A DNA stretch of 64,000 bases, taken from NCBI RefSeq assembly GCF_000348985.1, contig NC_035927.1, forward strand, positions 682,001-746,000, given 5' to 3'. The notes beneath the pieces were generated by a model. It had not been told where the DNA came from. It did not search any database and was given only the letters and a program-made list of their open reading frames with translations. The stretch is from Huiozyma naganishii CBS 8797 (taxonomy: Eukaryota; Ascomycota; Saccharomycetes; Saccharomycetales; Saccharomycetaceae). A program made the translations under genes and the position numbers. This document shows, one piece after another, positions 20,282-29,535 of the stretch; within the stretch, counting starts at the first letter, position 1, and the number at the start of each line of letters is the position of its first letter.

Positions 20282-23200
20282 ATGAATACATTAGAGCATT
20301 ATGAGTCAATATCTTGTTTGAAAGGGGACAACGTCTTAGAGCCTGGCTTCACCGAGGTGGAAGACAATTACCATTTTAGAGAAGAAGGAAAGTCCATGCG
20401 AATTAGGAATATAGATGAAGTACGGCATGATATATGTATCCCAAAGAAGCGCCCATTGCTTTTCTATTACGTTGGGATGCACAAGGGTACCGTCGGAAAA
20501 TGGTGTTTCCCGTTCCGATATAATACTGATGCTTTGAAGTACGATACTGCGTTAGGCAGAGACATCAAGAATGACAAAAGGGTTCCTCAGGACTACAGCA
20601 TGTTCCAATGTGAAACGTCTGCTGCACATGTTGACCCCGAGCACATGAATGAGCTGCCTTCGAGAGATCCAGATACCTTGGACGATTCCGATATTGAGAT
20701 GCTTGCTGAACAAGAAATGAGCAGAAAGAAAAAACCCAAAATGGGTAGCATTTTAAAATCTGATGGTACGCAATTAGAAAGCACTTACCTTATTGTTGGG
20801 GAAGATTTCTTCCAGTTGAGTAACTCGCATCTTGTCACCAAACTGAAGGGAGGAATTGCGGATTGCCAAGTAATTCGCCCATCTCACCCTCCTTCAAAAG
20901 AATTGAGCTCAGAATCCTGTGATGACATTCTTTTGGTTATGCAAGATGACGGTTATCTTTTGTCAATATCCCCGATGAAACGTTACGGTCAGATGAAAAA
21001 TCCCTCGAAAGTGTTGCAATACTGGAACTTAGGCGTTGGCAAGAAACGGAAAATTATCAAGAATACTTTCAACGAAAATGAATTTGTTGTGATCGATTTC
21101 GAATCTGGGGTTGTTAAATTTTTTTTGTTCGTAAGCTACTGGAAGATAAAATTGGTAAACTCATTAATTCTAGATAATGCTGAGATCATGACCGCGATTT
21201 TTTGCAGAAACCTGAATAGCGTGCTAGTTCTTTCCACCATAAAAGCAGACAGAATTGTTTACTTTGTAATTGAATGGAACGCTCAAAAAAATCCACGGGA
21301 TAAGTTCATATCACAGGTAACCGACCTACAGGGTATACGAATTGACGGATGTATCCCTTTTGGAAACTTTCAATGTTTAACATATTCAGAAGATCGTATC
21401 CAACTGCTCTCAATATCGAACATAATATCCGGTCAACCGAATTCCCATATAATTAAAGTCTCAGCATTAAGGGGGATTCGACACTGGTTCGAGGATGTTG
21501 GTGTCATTGAACGATTAAAATATGTGCATCCCAACAAATTCAAGGACTGCCAGTATTCTGTACTTATTTCAACAAGCACAGGAACCATTTGTTGTGCAGT
21601 TATAAATCAAACAGATGAAGTTCACTTTTACGCCTTAACAAGGTTCAAAGGTTTGAGAAACATATGTGTTTGTAAAGAACAGCCCAATGAAATGAATCTT
21701 TACAATATTGCACTTAGTAGTTTTAATAGGACGGTCATTCTTACCATCAACTTACACGAACTAGTGCCACTGCCTTTAAATTCCACTTCTTTCTCCTACC
21801 CGTCTCCAGAATCTATTCATTCGAAAAGAACAATAAATGCAGGCAGCAACCCCAATGGTAAATTAGTTCCTGTACCATCTAAAAATGAGGTTTGGATAGG
21901 TAGTAGTTCGTCTTTGCTTCAATTGTCTCCCGTTTTCGAAATTTCGCAGAGAAAAACCAAGCAGTGTGCTCCGCTTATTGAAACGTTTCAAGTCTTTACT
22001 AAGATTGAATACATCCCAGGAAATGCTCTTGTTGGCAAACAAATGGTATGGGGAACAGACAATTTCAGCATGACCAAGTGTTTTGCATTGGAGAAAGAGG
22101 GAGAAGAGACGTATTTGGTGGAATTATTTGACTTGTTACCAGCTTACAGTACGGCAACCCTTTTCATCAAAATATATAATGACTTTGTTATCCAGATTGT
22201 TTCAAATTCTGTGCTGGTTAAGTCCTTTGAAGGAGCAGGAGAAACAAAGGTTATTTTCCAGTCAGCTGATGGTTTTGATGGAGCTGTGTTCGATAGTGAC
22301 AAAGTTATTCTGTGGAATATCGAGAAGAAAAGCGTTTTCTACATTGATGACTTGAGATTAGGAGATAAATGCGAGGTTAGGAGGAGCGAGTATTTCAATC
22401 CTATTCTTGAAAGAAATCAAACTAAAGATTTTGAAATTCAGATAAACCACAGTTTTATCAATGACAGCCGCGATTGTTATGGCGACTACAGCCAGATTGA
22501 TGAAACTCTTGCCACAAAGCAGCTCTATGTCATATTGAAGTCTGATGAAATGATATACTATACTCAGTGGTCAGATTTTCTTGGTCCAGCTCCTTTTAAA
22601 AATGGAAAGAGCTTGCTCAACGAAGATAGAGCTACAAAACTTGTTTTCTGTAACCCATATTTTCTATGTTTTATGGGGTACAATCCAGATGCTAGTATCA
22701 ATATCAAAGTTGGAACGTTGCATAGTAAATGGGTAAGGAATGACATACACTTGCCCTCCTTTAATATTGGAGAAAATATTCAAATGAAGAGAATGAACGA
22801 TCATTGCGTATTATTGTTCACATCCCAACGTGTGTTCCTAATCAGAAACAATCAATCAACGTTTCAGTGTGAGGAGGTTAAATTACCGTATCAAGGAAGT
22901 AACAACTATATTTCCGATATCACATTTGATGAAAAGGGCACTAATTTATTCATATTATATGGTGATGGCATGCAAATCGTTCATCTAACATACATTACGT
23001 GGAACAAAAATGATTACTTATTGAGGAATACGAGATGCATTAATAAAGACTTCGTGTATTTGGATAAACTTAGCAGGATGCTGGTGTTGAATAAAGACAA
23101 CAAAGATTGGTACTGCTTGAAACTTGAAACGGGGAAAATTGTTCCTCTACCGACAAACGATTTAGAAGGTGATAAAATACAGAGTATTGTTGAAGTTCCA

Positions 23201-24355
23201 TCTTTGGAGGGAGACTCTAATTTGATTATCGTCTTTCAATCCATGATAAAATACGTTAAATTGGTCACGAAAGGTCGTAAGATCAAAGTGAAGGAGGTAG
23301 CGTCGTTCAAAGTCAATTCATTACTCAAAAGTAGAATATGTGTCAATCCGGAAAAAGGAACGATAGTGATATTGGAGGTCAATTCCCAGCAGGACATTTT
23401 CCATCAGTTTCTAGTTGGTCAAGATAGTCTCATTCCTATGCATACGATGTCCTTCTACGGTAAAGGTGAAGTAACAGATTTCTTGGTTTGTGGGAATAAC
23501 ATCATTGTCTCTGTCGATCGGTCAGAAACGTTATGGGTCATCAAAAATTTTAATGGTTCCGAGGTACTCACCAATGAAAAGTGCCTTGACGGGCAATTAA
23601 TACAACTACCTGCCCCGAAAGCTCATTTATCGAAATTGGTGCAAATTAATGAATCGACTTTTGCGGCAAATTTTGATGAACCTTTCAGCCGCGATGATGT
23701 AAGCAAGTTGGCACTTTATGACATTAGAAATGTGAGGAAACGCACGGGACTTACAATCGCCCTGTCACAACTTTCTGTCGAGTCATCTATATTTGAAAAC
23801 TTCTTGGATAAAGAGATATCATTAGAGTTCAACGATGGTGATATAAATGGGAAAACGTTACAATACGAAACATTATCTCCAGAAGATCCTTATTTTTGTC
23901 CCAAGTCTCCTACTAATCAACCTGACTTCCATATTTTTCTTGGTTTCTATTTGATGAAAGGTCGCAAACCTTACTCTCCATACGAACCCCTTGATCGTGA
24001 TGGGAATCAGAGACTCTATGGAAATAATTATTTCAGGGCAGATACTCAGGATCAATGGGGCACTGCACTGTATTACATTTTGAAGTTTGATCGAAGAATA
24101 GCAGACATGAGTTTTGATTATCAGAATCAAATCCTATCTCTCTTGACTTACGACCAAAGTTTAATTCAGTTTGGAACCAAACTGATCTCATCTGGTGGGT
24201 CAAACCCATTTCTCGAATACTGTGAACTCCCGGAAACTGTGGTTAAGAATGCGTGCTATGATGTTGCCCCCGTGGATAGCACCACGAAGGGGACAGAGCC
24301 CTCTAACACAGTGTACCTACCAATAGATAGTTATGGGAGAAGAAAGCTACGTTAA
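20282..24355 (+). CDS. MMS1: Mms1, adaptor of the Rtt101 ubiquitin ligase
   Basis: 1357-residue protein; the S. cerevisiae homologue has 1407. Mms1 is a DDB1-like beta-propeller adaptor that joins the cullin Rtt101 to substrate receptors during replication-fork stress. The protein lacks a signature motif I can cite. It is built of repeated beta-rich segments such as SVYSV/VLVLSTIKADRIVYF and ends with a conserved-looking stretch (FDRRIADMSFDYQNQILSLL). The assignment leans on length, overall character and position after ORC4 and before MRP2 (YPR164W). It is clearly more AT-rich than the genes to the right of 40 kb. Confidence 0.85.
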   Translation: MNTLEHYESISCLKGDNVLEPGFTEVEDNYHFREEGKSMRIRNIDEVRHDICIPKKRPLLFYYVGMHKGTVGKWCFPFRYNTDALKYDTALGRDIKNDKRVPQDYSMFQCETSAAHVDPEHMNELPSRDPDTLDDSDIEMLAEQEMSRKKKPKMGSILKSDGTQLESTYLIVGEDFFQLSNSHLVTKLKGGIADCQVIRPSHPPSKELSSESCDDILLVMQDDGYLLSISPMKRYGQMKNPSKVLQYWNLGVGKKRKIIKNTFNENEFVVIDFESGVVKFFLFVSYWKIKLVNSLILDNAEIMTAIFCRNLNSVLVLSTIKADRIVYFVIEWNAQKNPRDKFISQVTDLQGIRIDGCIPFGNFQCLTYSEDRIQLLSISNIISGQPNSHIIKVSALRGIRHWFEDVGVIERLKYVHPNKFKDCQYSVLISTSTGTICCAVINQTDEVHFYALTRFKGLRNICVCKEQPNEMNLYNIALSSFNRTVILTINLHELVPLPLNSTSFSYPSPESIHSKRTINAGSNPNGKLVPVPSKNEVWIGSSSSLLQLSPVFEISQRKTKQCAPLIETFQVFTKIEYIPGNALVGKQMVWGTDNFSMTKCFALEKEGEETYLVELFDLLPAYSTATLFIKIYNDFVIQIVSNSVLVKSFEGAGETKVIFQSADGFDGAVFDSDKVILWNIEKKSVFYIDDLRLGDKCEVRRSEYFNPILERNQTKDFEIQINHSFINDSRDCYGDYSQIDETLATKQLYVILKSDEMIYYTQWSDFLGPAPFKNGKSLLNEDRATKLVFCNPYFLCFMGYNPDASINIKVGTLHSKWVRNDIHLPSFNIGENIQMKRMNDHCVLLFTSQRVFLIRNNQSTFQCEEVKLPYQGSNNYISDITFDEKGTNLFILYGDGMQIVHLTYITWNKNDYLLRNTRCINKDFVYLDKLSRMLVLNKDNKDWYCLKLETGKIVPLPTNDLEGDKIQSIVEVPSLEGDSNLIIVFQSMIKYVKLVTKGRKIKVKEVASFKVNSLLKSRICVNPEKGTIVILEVNSQQDIFHQFLVGQDSLIPMHTMSFYGKGEVTDFLVCGNNIIVSVDRSETLWVIKNFNGSEVLTNEKCLDGQLIQLPAPKAHLSKLVQINESTFAANFDEPFSRDDVSKLALYDIRNVRKRTGLTIALSQLSVESSIFENFLDKEISLEFNDGDINGKTLQYETLSPEDPYFCPKSPTNQPDFHIFLGFYLMKGRKPYSPYEPLDRDGNQRLYGNNYFRADTQDQWGTALYYILKFDRRIADMSFDYQNQILSLLTYDQSLIQFGTKLISSGGSNPFLEYCELPETVVKNACYDVAPVDSTTKGTEPSNTVYLPIDSYGRRKLR

Positions 24356-25173
24356 GATTTATAGAATAACCTACGAGTTTATATCACAAGAACCTCTTTT
24401 CAACTATTCAAGCAGATTTCAGTTAGACTCTGAAAAAAGTTAATTTTTTGTAGATTTATGTGAGGATCAATTGGTTACTCTCTTTGGGAATGGACTCATG
24501 ACCCGCTACCCTCTCTAATACGGTACTGTAAACTATTATAATCCCGACAAGCAAGCACAACTGATAGAACTAGACAATTACGTATACGGCGTGAATAAGA
24601 ATATCAGACCGTCCTTACACACTCTAAGCAAACACAACGTACTTTCGCTCTTACATAATTACTGGGGGTAAGAACAGTTCCGAATTCTTATTTACACCAC
24701 AGTACTGTGTGTGTTTATCATAGAGTAGCTCCCCTATGTAACGAACCGGTTAGTGTTTCAAACAGGAAAACCGGTGTATACACAAACTGTGTCCCAGGGG
24801 AACACGACTTAATATGTCGTCTCCTCATAGAAAGCGGATAATAAATTCGGGTAGAGATATCCCCGGCCGATTTCGGAAGAACCGGAGACCAGTATCGGCC
24901 CCATACAACTTCTCACTTTGCATACACATACCCTCCAGACATCGAGCCAGAAAGTGTTCAATTGTCTTGGAGTACATCTCGCAGGACACTCTCCAGGGCA
25001 ATGTGTGTCGTCACTGTGAACCACACAAGGGGATACGGTAACTATCCTCTCGGGGGCTGGGGCCCACCGACGTCACGGAGTCCTGTGGCGTACTACACGA
25101 AGGGTGTCTAATCTGCCTCGCAGCAATCGCACACCCAAGCCCCTCTTTCGCAGCGGAGCGGAGCGGAGTCGAG

Positions 25174-25374
25174 CGGAGAGGGGAAGGCAGCACATCACGT
25201 CATGTGCTGTCCTGTGCTGCCTTCCCCTCTCCGTTTCGGGCGCGGCTTTCCCAAAACGGAGATCCGGAGGGGATAGTGTCCCCTTTGGGACAGAGAGGCG
25301 GCCCAAAGGGGGAAGAACCCGCTCGACAGAGAATTCCCGCAGAATGGAACACTCTTCGGGCGGCCTCCCCGAAG
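25174..25374. repeat. Cluster of inverted repeats (hairpins) in GC-rich patch
   Basis: Arms 25174-25193 and 25214-25233 are perfect 20-base reverse complements around a 20-base loop. Further perfect arms are CCCCTTTGGG (25280-25289) with CCCAAAGGGG (25302-25311), and CTTCGGG (25354-25360) with CCCGAAG (25368-25374). Immediately to the left is a short GGAGC-type tandem repeat (about 25152-25177). The cluster could be a fold-back element or a structured RNA. I do not recognise it. Confidence 0.8.
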
Positions 25375-25384
25375 ATCTCTGCAC

Positions 25385-25436
25385 NNNNNNNNNNNNNNNN
25401 NNNNTATATATATATAGGTGTGTGTGTGTGTGTGGA
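25385..25436. repeat. Assembly gap (20 N) followed by TA/TG microsatellite
   Basis: Unknown bases at 25385-25404, then alternating TA and a short GT run. The gap sits between the hairpin cluster and the adhesin start, a place where assembly would be expected to fail. Confidence 0.95.
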
Positions 25437-25521
25437 TGTGTTTGCCGTTGTAGGTGCTTGGACACTCCCTCACATTGTCCTTTTCTCGGAAGCAAGACTT
25501 CAGACATATAACAAGTTCGCC

Positions 25522-26655
25522 ATGTATAAACAACGGACTGCTGGACTTTTGTGGTTGTTTGCAGCACTGCTCCATGTGGCACTAGCGCTGGATATAACCT
25601 CCGATACCACCATCTCTGTGAGCACGACTTTCACGGAAGCCGTTGTAATTCACCCCGGTGCAACGTTGACGTTGGATAATGGTGCGGATTTCATTTTCCA
25701 GGACGACTTGACCGTCAGCGGGACACTCGTTGCTAACCTTGCAGATCCCGCCGGTAGTTTGAGTCTCTCATCGGACCATTCCTTGAATGTTCTTACCTCG
25801 GGGGAAATGACAATCCAATCTGTTGGGAACATTAATTTGGAGGTGGACCAATTCCATAATTCCGGTACCATCTATTTAACAGGGTTGGAGTCGGCAAGGA
25901 CAGTTACACCGGTCACCATTTCAGGTTCATCGGTGTTCATCAACGATGGTACAATCGATATAGGAAGTCAGGAAACTGAAAACACATTATTGGAGGTTCA
26001 CATCGGGGATGGTTCTTCTTCAGTACCATTAGTGAACAACGGGAGAATCACATCGAACGGTGTGTCCTCTTTAGTCAATGGTGCTTCTGTCGATGGGACA
26101 ACTGGGAAGAGGATTTGGCTAAGGACTCCTTGTACAGGAACTGGGTCCGTTGAAGTAACAAACGGCATTGTTATTATCAACCCTGGTCAAAATGGGGATA
26201 TCACACTGAGGGATTCAGCATTGTATCTGTTCAACGGCGGGGAAACAAATATCGGTGTTCACGGGCTAGATAGCACCCTGATCGCGTACGTGGACAAATC
26301 AGGTTCAGATTTGGACAGCTTGCAGGCCACGTTGGAAGGTAATACTATTCAATTGGGGTTCCCGGGCCCAACAGGTCTAATTCAAGATCTGGACAATACA
26401 ATAAGTGTATGTGACATTAAAAGGGAGCTCGTCAGTTACACCGTTTATCAGGATGCTGATCTCACTATACAATTGCCGGGCGTCACATTCAGGGGGACTT
26501 TTGACGCTGTGCCGGATCCAGTCACAACAACCAGCGTACACACTAATGGACAGACCGTCATAGAGACCAGCTCATACTACACAACACCAGTGAATGGAAC
26601 ATGCATGATCGAAACCACAGTGCTTGCATCGACTGTACCAGTATCGAGCAGCAGT

Positions 26656-26712
<57 letters not shown>

Positions 26713-27570
26713 GTGAGCTCGAGTCACCACTCTTCCAGTTTAACCTCAAGCGTGTCCCTGTCCTCTCAAAGCTCGTTGATGAGTAGCGCAACAACATCTT
26801 CAAGCGTTCAATCCTCAGCTACTTCAACTTCCTCCTCTCCCTCGGTGGTTTCCTCAAGGGAGAGGTCTCGCTCTGAAAGCATCCCATCTTCAAGTGCATC
26901 TGGTACACAAACGACAAGCTCATCTGGTACACAAACAACAAGCACAACACTAGCTGGTAGCGGTAGTTTGCTGCCTTCAAAACATAGCTCCGGCTATGCC
27001 AACAGCACTACTCCAGAAACCTCGCCACATCCACCAACTACGACCAAAACGGAAACTGCAAGTAAAAAACCTACTGAAGGTCCTTCTACGTCAGTCAAGA
27101 GATCAAGGACAGTTAGTGGAGCACACACGGGGCAGGAGACTCATACCACTGTGACCACACATCAATATAATACAGTAACGTCTACCGTTGTTGTATGCGA
27201 CTGTATAATGACAAAGTCTAATGGGGAGCATGTCTCCACCCACACGACGTTCCCAGTAGACGCTCCGCCAACAGGGATGTCCGGTGCATCGTATACTACT
27301 ACAGTGGTGATCACGTCTCCCAAGAAAACCGCTAGAGAGAGTGGCCATATTGTGACAACCAGAACTGGGACCAAAACAAAAGGGGGTGATCAACAAGTGG
27401 ACCCTACTGTTCTCTTGGAGACAAAGCCGACAGTCGAAGCAAGGACAAGTGCTGGAGTTTCGAATATTGGTTCCTCAACTGTTGGCATTTCGACGTACAA
27501 GGGGAGTGGGTCTAGTGTAAAACCCATGTTTGGATTCATAATGGCCATTTTGATGACCACTTTTTTGTGA
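25522..27570 (+). CDS. GPI-anchored adhesin A with Hyphal_reg_CWP domain
   Basis: 682-residue predicted cell-wall protein. A signal peptide (residues 1 to about 22, LLWLFAALLHVALA) is followed by a beta-solenoid-like region to about residue 330 with GATLTLDNGADF, DQFHNSGTIYLTG and INDGTIDIGSQETENT. This pattern belongs to the Hyphal_reg_CWP family of Candida Hyr/Iff and Nakaseomyces adhesins. A run of 23 Ser codons (26644-26712, mostly AGC) opens the Ser/Thr stalk. A conserved Cys-containing module (VVCDCIMTKSNG, about 554-610) and a hydrophobic C-terminal tail (FGFIMAILMTTFL) after Gly/Ser residues give the GPI signal. The ATG at 25522 is chosen because it begins the signal peptide. It is a paralogue of the gene at 29536. 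The ligand is unknown. Confidence 0.88.
26644..26712. repeat. AGC/AGT microsatellite coding poly-Ser
   Basis: 23 consecutive Ser codons, largely AGC with a few AGT, in adhesin A. The pure AGC stretch is prone to length change. Confidence 0.95.
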
Positions 27571-28273
27571 ACTGAAACACAACTTTGAATTTGTTTGTTT
27601 GTATTAAACTCGTTGGTATTTTCAAGTTCGTAGATACCCAAGACATAGCAGCTTGTAAATACTGCTTTCTCTTTTTACTTCTTTCTTAATTATTGTTTCG
27701 TTTTGTCCTAGTCACAAGTCTTGAGAAACACATGCCTAATTTATATTTTTACTTGTCAAAAGTGAAAAACAAGCTGTGCTTGAGGAAAAACCGTAGTTAC
27801 CAACAGACACCCGTTTTTGTGACTTTGAAAAGAGTGTAATATTGACAGAACCCAAACCCGTTTAACCCTTAGTGGATTGGTCTTCAGACAGCCGTCTAAT
27901 CATCCAATCATTGGTAAGGAAGTGTATGGGGCCCGCACCTTACGCCCTTTTAGGATGTCAGTTTTATGTGATCTCGATGTGGTTATTTATACGCCAAAAA
28001 TGGGGTCAACGCGGAAGTATGCGATGCTTACCTTTTCCCGGCGTTTTATGCGTTGACCGCCTCAACAGAAAGAGAAGTAAAAATAAAAAAATCATGGGTT
28101 TGGCTCCTTCATACAAACACCCTAAGTCCTTTGTTGTAATGACATATTCTGCCCCAGAGAGGGAACTTTTGGGAGATTCTGTAAGCAAGGACAGACATGA
28201 ATAATGATTTTCTTCGAAGAGGCTATCCTAATGAACAAATGTGTTTCTTTGCAGTACTTTCAACGTACCAATA

Positions 28274-28500
28274 GCATACGTCTACTGTTGTTGTATGCAA
28301 CTGCACTATGACGACGTCTAATGGAGGGTATGTCTCTACCCATTCGACGTTCCCAACATATTCAGGGATATCTGGGATATCACTTTCTGTAAAGAGAGTA
28401 AACATTCCGTGACGGCCAGAGCTGGGACACTACTGAAGGAGGTAATCAAAAAGTGAGTTCGATTGTTAACATTTTCAAGTATGAGGAGAGCATATCTAAC
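28274..28500 (+). pseudogene. Relic of a third adhesin (C-terminal module)
   Basis: From 28281 the sequence reads STVVVCNCTMTTSNGGYVS, clearly related to the STVVVCDCIMTKSNGE module of both adhesins. It stays in frame for some forty codons to a TGA at 28411. A segment equivalent to part of PPTG...TTTVV is lost. Beyond the stop, bases up to about 28500 still resemble the end of adhesin A (compare 27330-27420). No signal peptide or N-terminal domain was found upstream. This is a decayed tandem copy. Confidence 0.75.
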
Positions 28501-29439
28501 GGGAAATCCACGAGCGAACATGCATAGTGGCCCTTTTGCTGCTTTCTTTTTCGGTGAGTCTCGAAACTGAGAGCGGAACCTCAAAAAAGCACGTGATTTT
28601 TATCTTATTATTTTGGGAAGAAAGGAGAGGGTGTGGCTAAACCTTAAGAGATGTTTGCCAAATCCTTGCGACTGGTCCTCCGACTTCCCAGCCAACAAAC
28701 ATAAGAATTTTGGTGCAACCACTGTCTCCTACGCGTTTTAACGGGTCTCGGGCCAACCGATCTTGTTGGATATTGGAAATCCGGCTTTCGTACAATGTTA
28801 CATTGCTTATCGTCATATAAAAGGTGAAAACAATTCATCGATAGTTTATGTAAATCGCCTATATAATGCGTATACGGGGGAGAGGCTTCCGACGTTCGGC
28901 ACAGACCGTCTGCTGGAAGACCCTGCCACACCTCAAACATGCGTAGTACAGCATCATTCTTAGCTCCCAGCAGATCTCGATCTCAACTGCGGGAGAATTT
29001 GCAGATGGCCGCATTGGGAAGTGAATCGATCAGATTAGGAGAGGGTTTGTTGTTGAAAATTTTTTTATCTCAATACGGAAGCGCGTGCTGAGTGATTTTT
29101 TCGAGAGTTCTGTGTGTCAAGAGACGAAACGGAAGGCGAAATGGGAAGAGAATGTCTCTGTTCCGTCCCGCCTTCTGCACACAGGGTTGCATTACGCTAT
29201 CTTGCATTTTTTTGGTCCAAAACGGGCGCGATCGGGGAATCCTGTGAATAAGCGCAGGCATGGGACAACAGTTCCGTTCAACGACATTCTCCCAATGGGC
29301 AAATGTTTTCCGAAGCTTGCTGGTTGCTCTGCGGTTATGTTAGCGAGGAATAGCGATTCGCGTGTTTCTCTTTTCGAAAATTTTTTTCAAAAATAGTAGA
29401 TAACTAAGTTCCAGTATCTTTTCGAATCTTGCGGTCTTG

Positions 29440-29485
29440 GAAGAAGAAGAAGAAGAAGAAGAAGAAGAAGAAGAAGAAGAAGAAG

Positions 29486-29516
<31 letters not shown>

Positions 29517-29517
29517 G
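29440..29517 (+). repeat. (GAA)16(CAA)9CAG microsatellite
   Basis: Sixteen GAA then nine CAA and one CAG, 18 bases upstream of the adhesin B ATG and in the same open frame. With the chosen ATG it is a leader sequence. A purine-only GAA tract can form triplex structures and change length. Confidence 0.95.
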
Positions 29518-29535
29518 AAAGTCAGACTAACGAAT

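Larger units (their letters stand above)
24356..25521. other. Long non-coding stretch upstream of adhesin A
   Basis: 1166 bases. The left part (to about 25040) is unremarkable. The part from 25100 to 25384 is GC-rich and full of inverted repeats (separate entry). An assembly gap of 20 Ns lies at 25385-25404, then a TA/TG microsatellite at 25405-25436. An open frame runs through the gap into the adhesin, but its upstream part has no coding character. Such a long upstream region recalls promoters of other yeast adhesin genes; that comparison is inference. Confidence 0.6.
27571..29535. other. Inter-adhesin region with a relic and no intact gene
   Basis: About 2 kb between the two adhesins. It holds the adhesin relic at 28274-28500 (separate entry), a perfect match to the yeast origin core consensus WTTTAYRTTTW at 27739-27749 (common by chance), and the GAA/CAA microsatellite at 29440-29517. 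Short open frames here, such as 27872-28204, show no family resemblance. Confidence 0.55.

Noticed and set aside
25204..25521. N-terminal extension of adhesin A through the gap
   Set aside because: It crosses 20 unknown bases and hairpin DNA, and would place the signal peptide internally. The ATG at 25522 begins a standard signal peptide.
27739..27749. Perfect match to the yeast origin core consensus
   Set aside because: An 11-base AT-rich degenerate motif is frequent by chance and no flanking B elements could be judged.
27872..28204. 110-codon forward frame between the adhesins
   Set aside because: No recognisable domain, odd composition and no relation to the adhesin relic downstream; treated as random.
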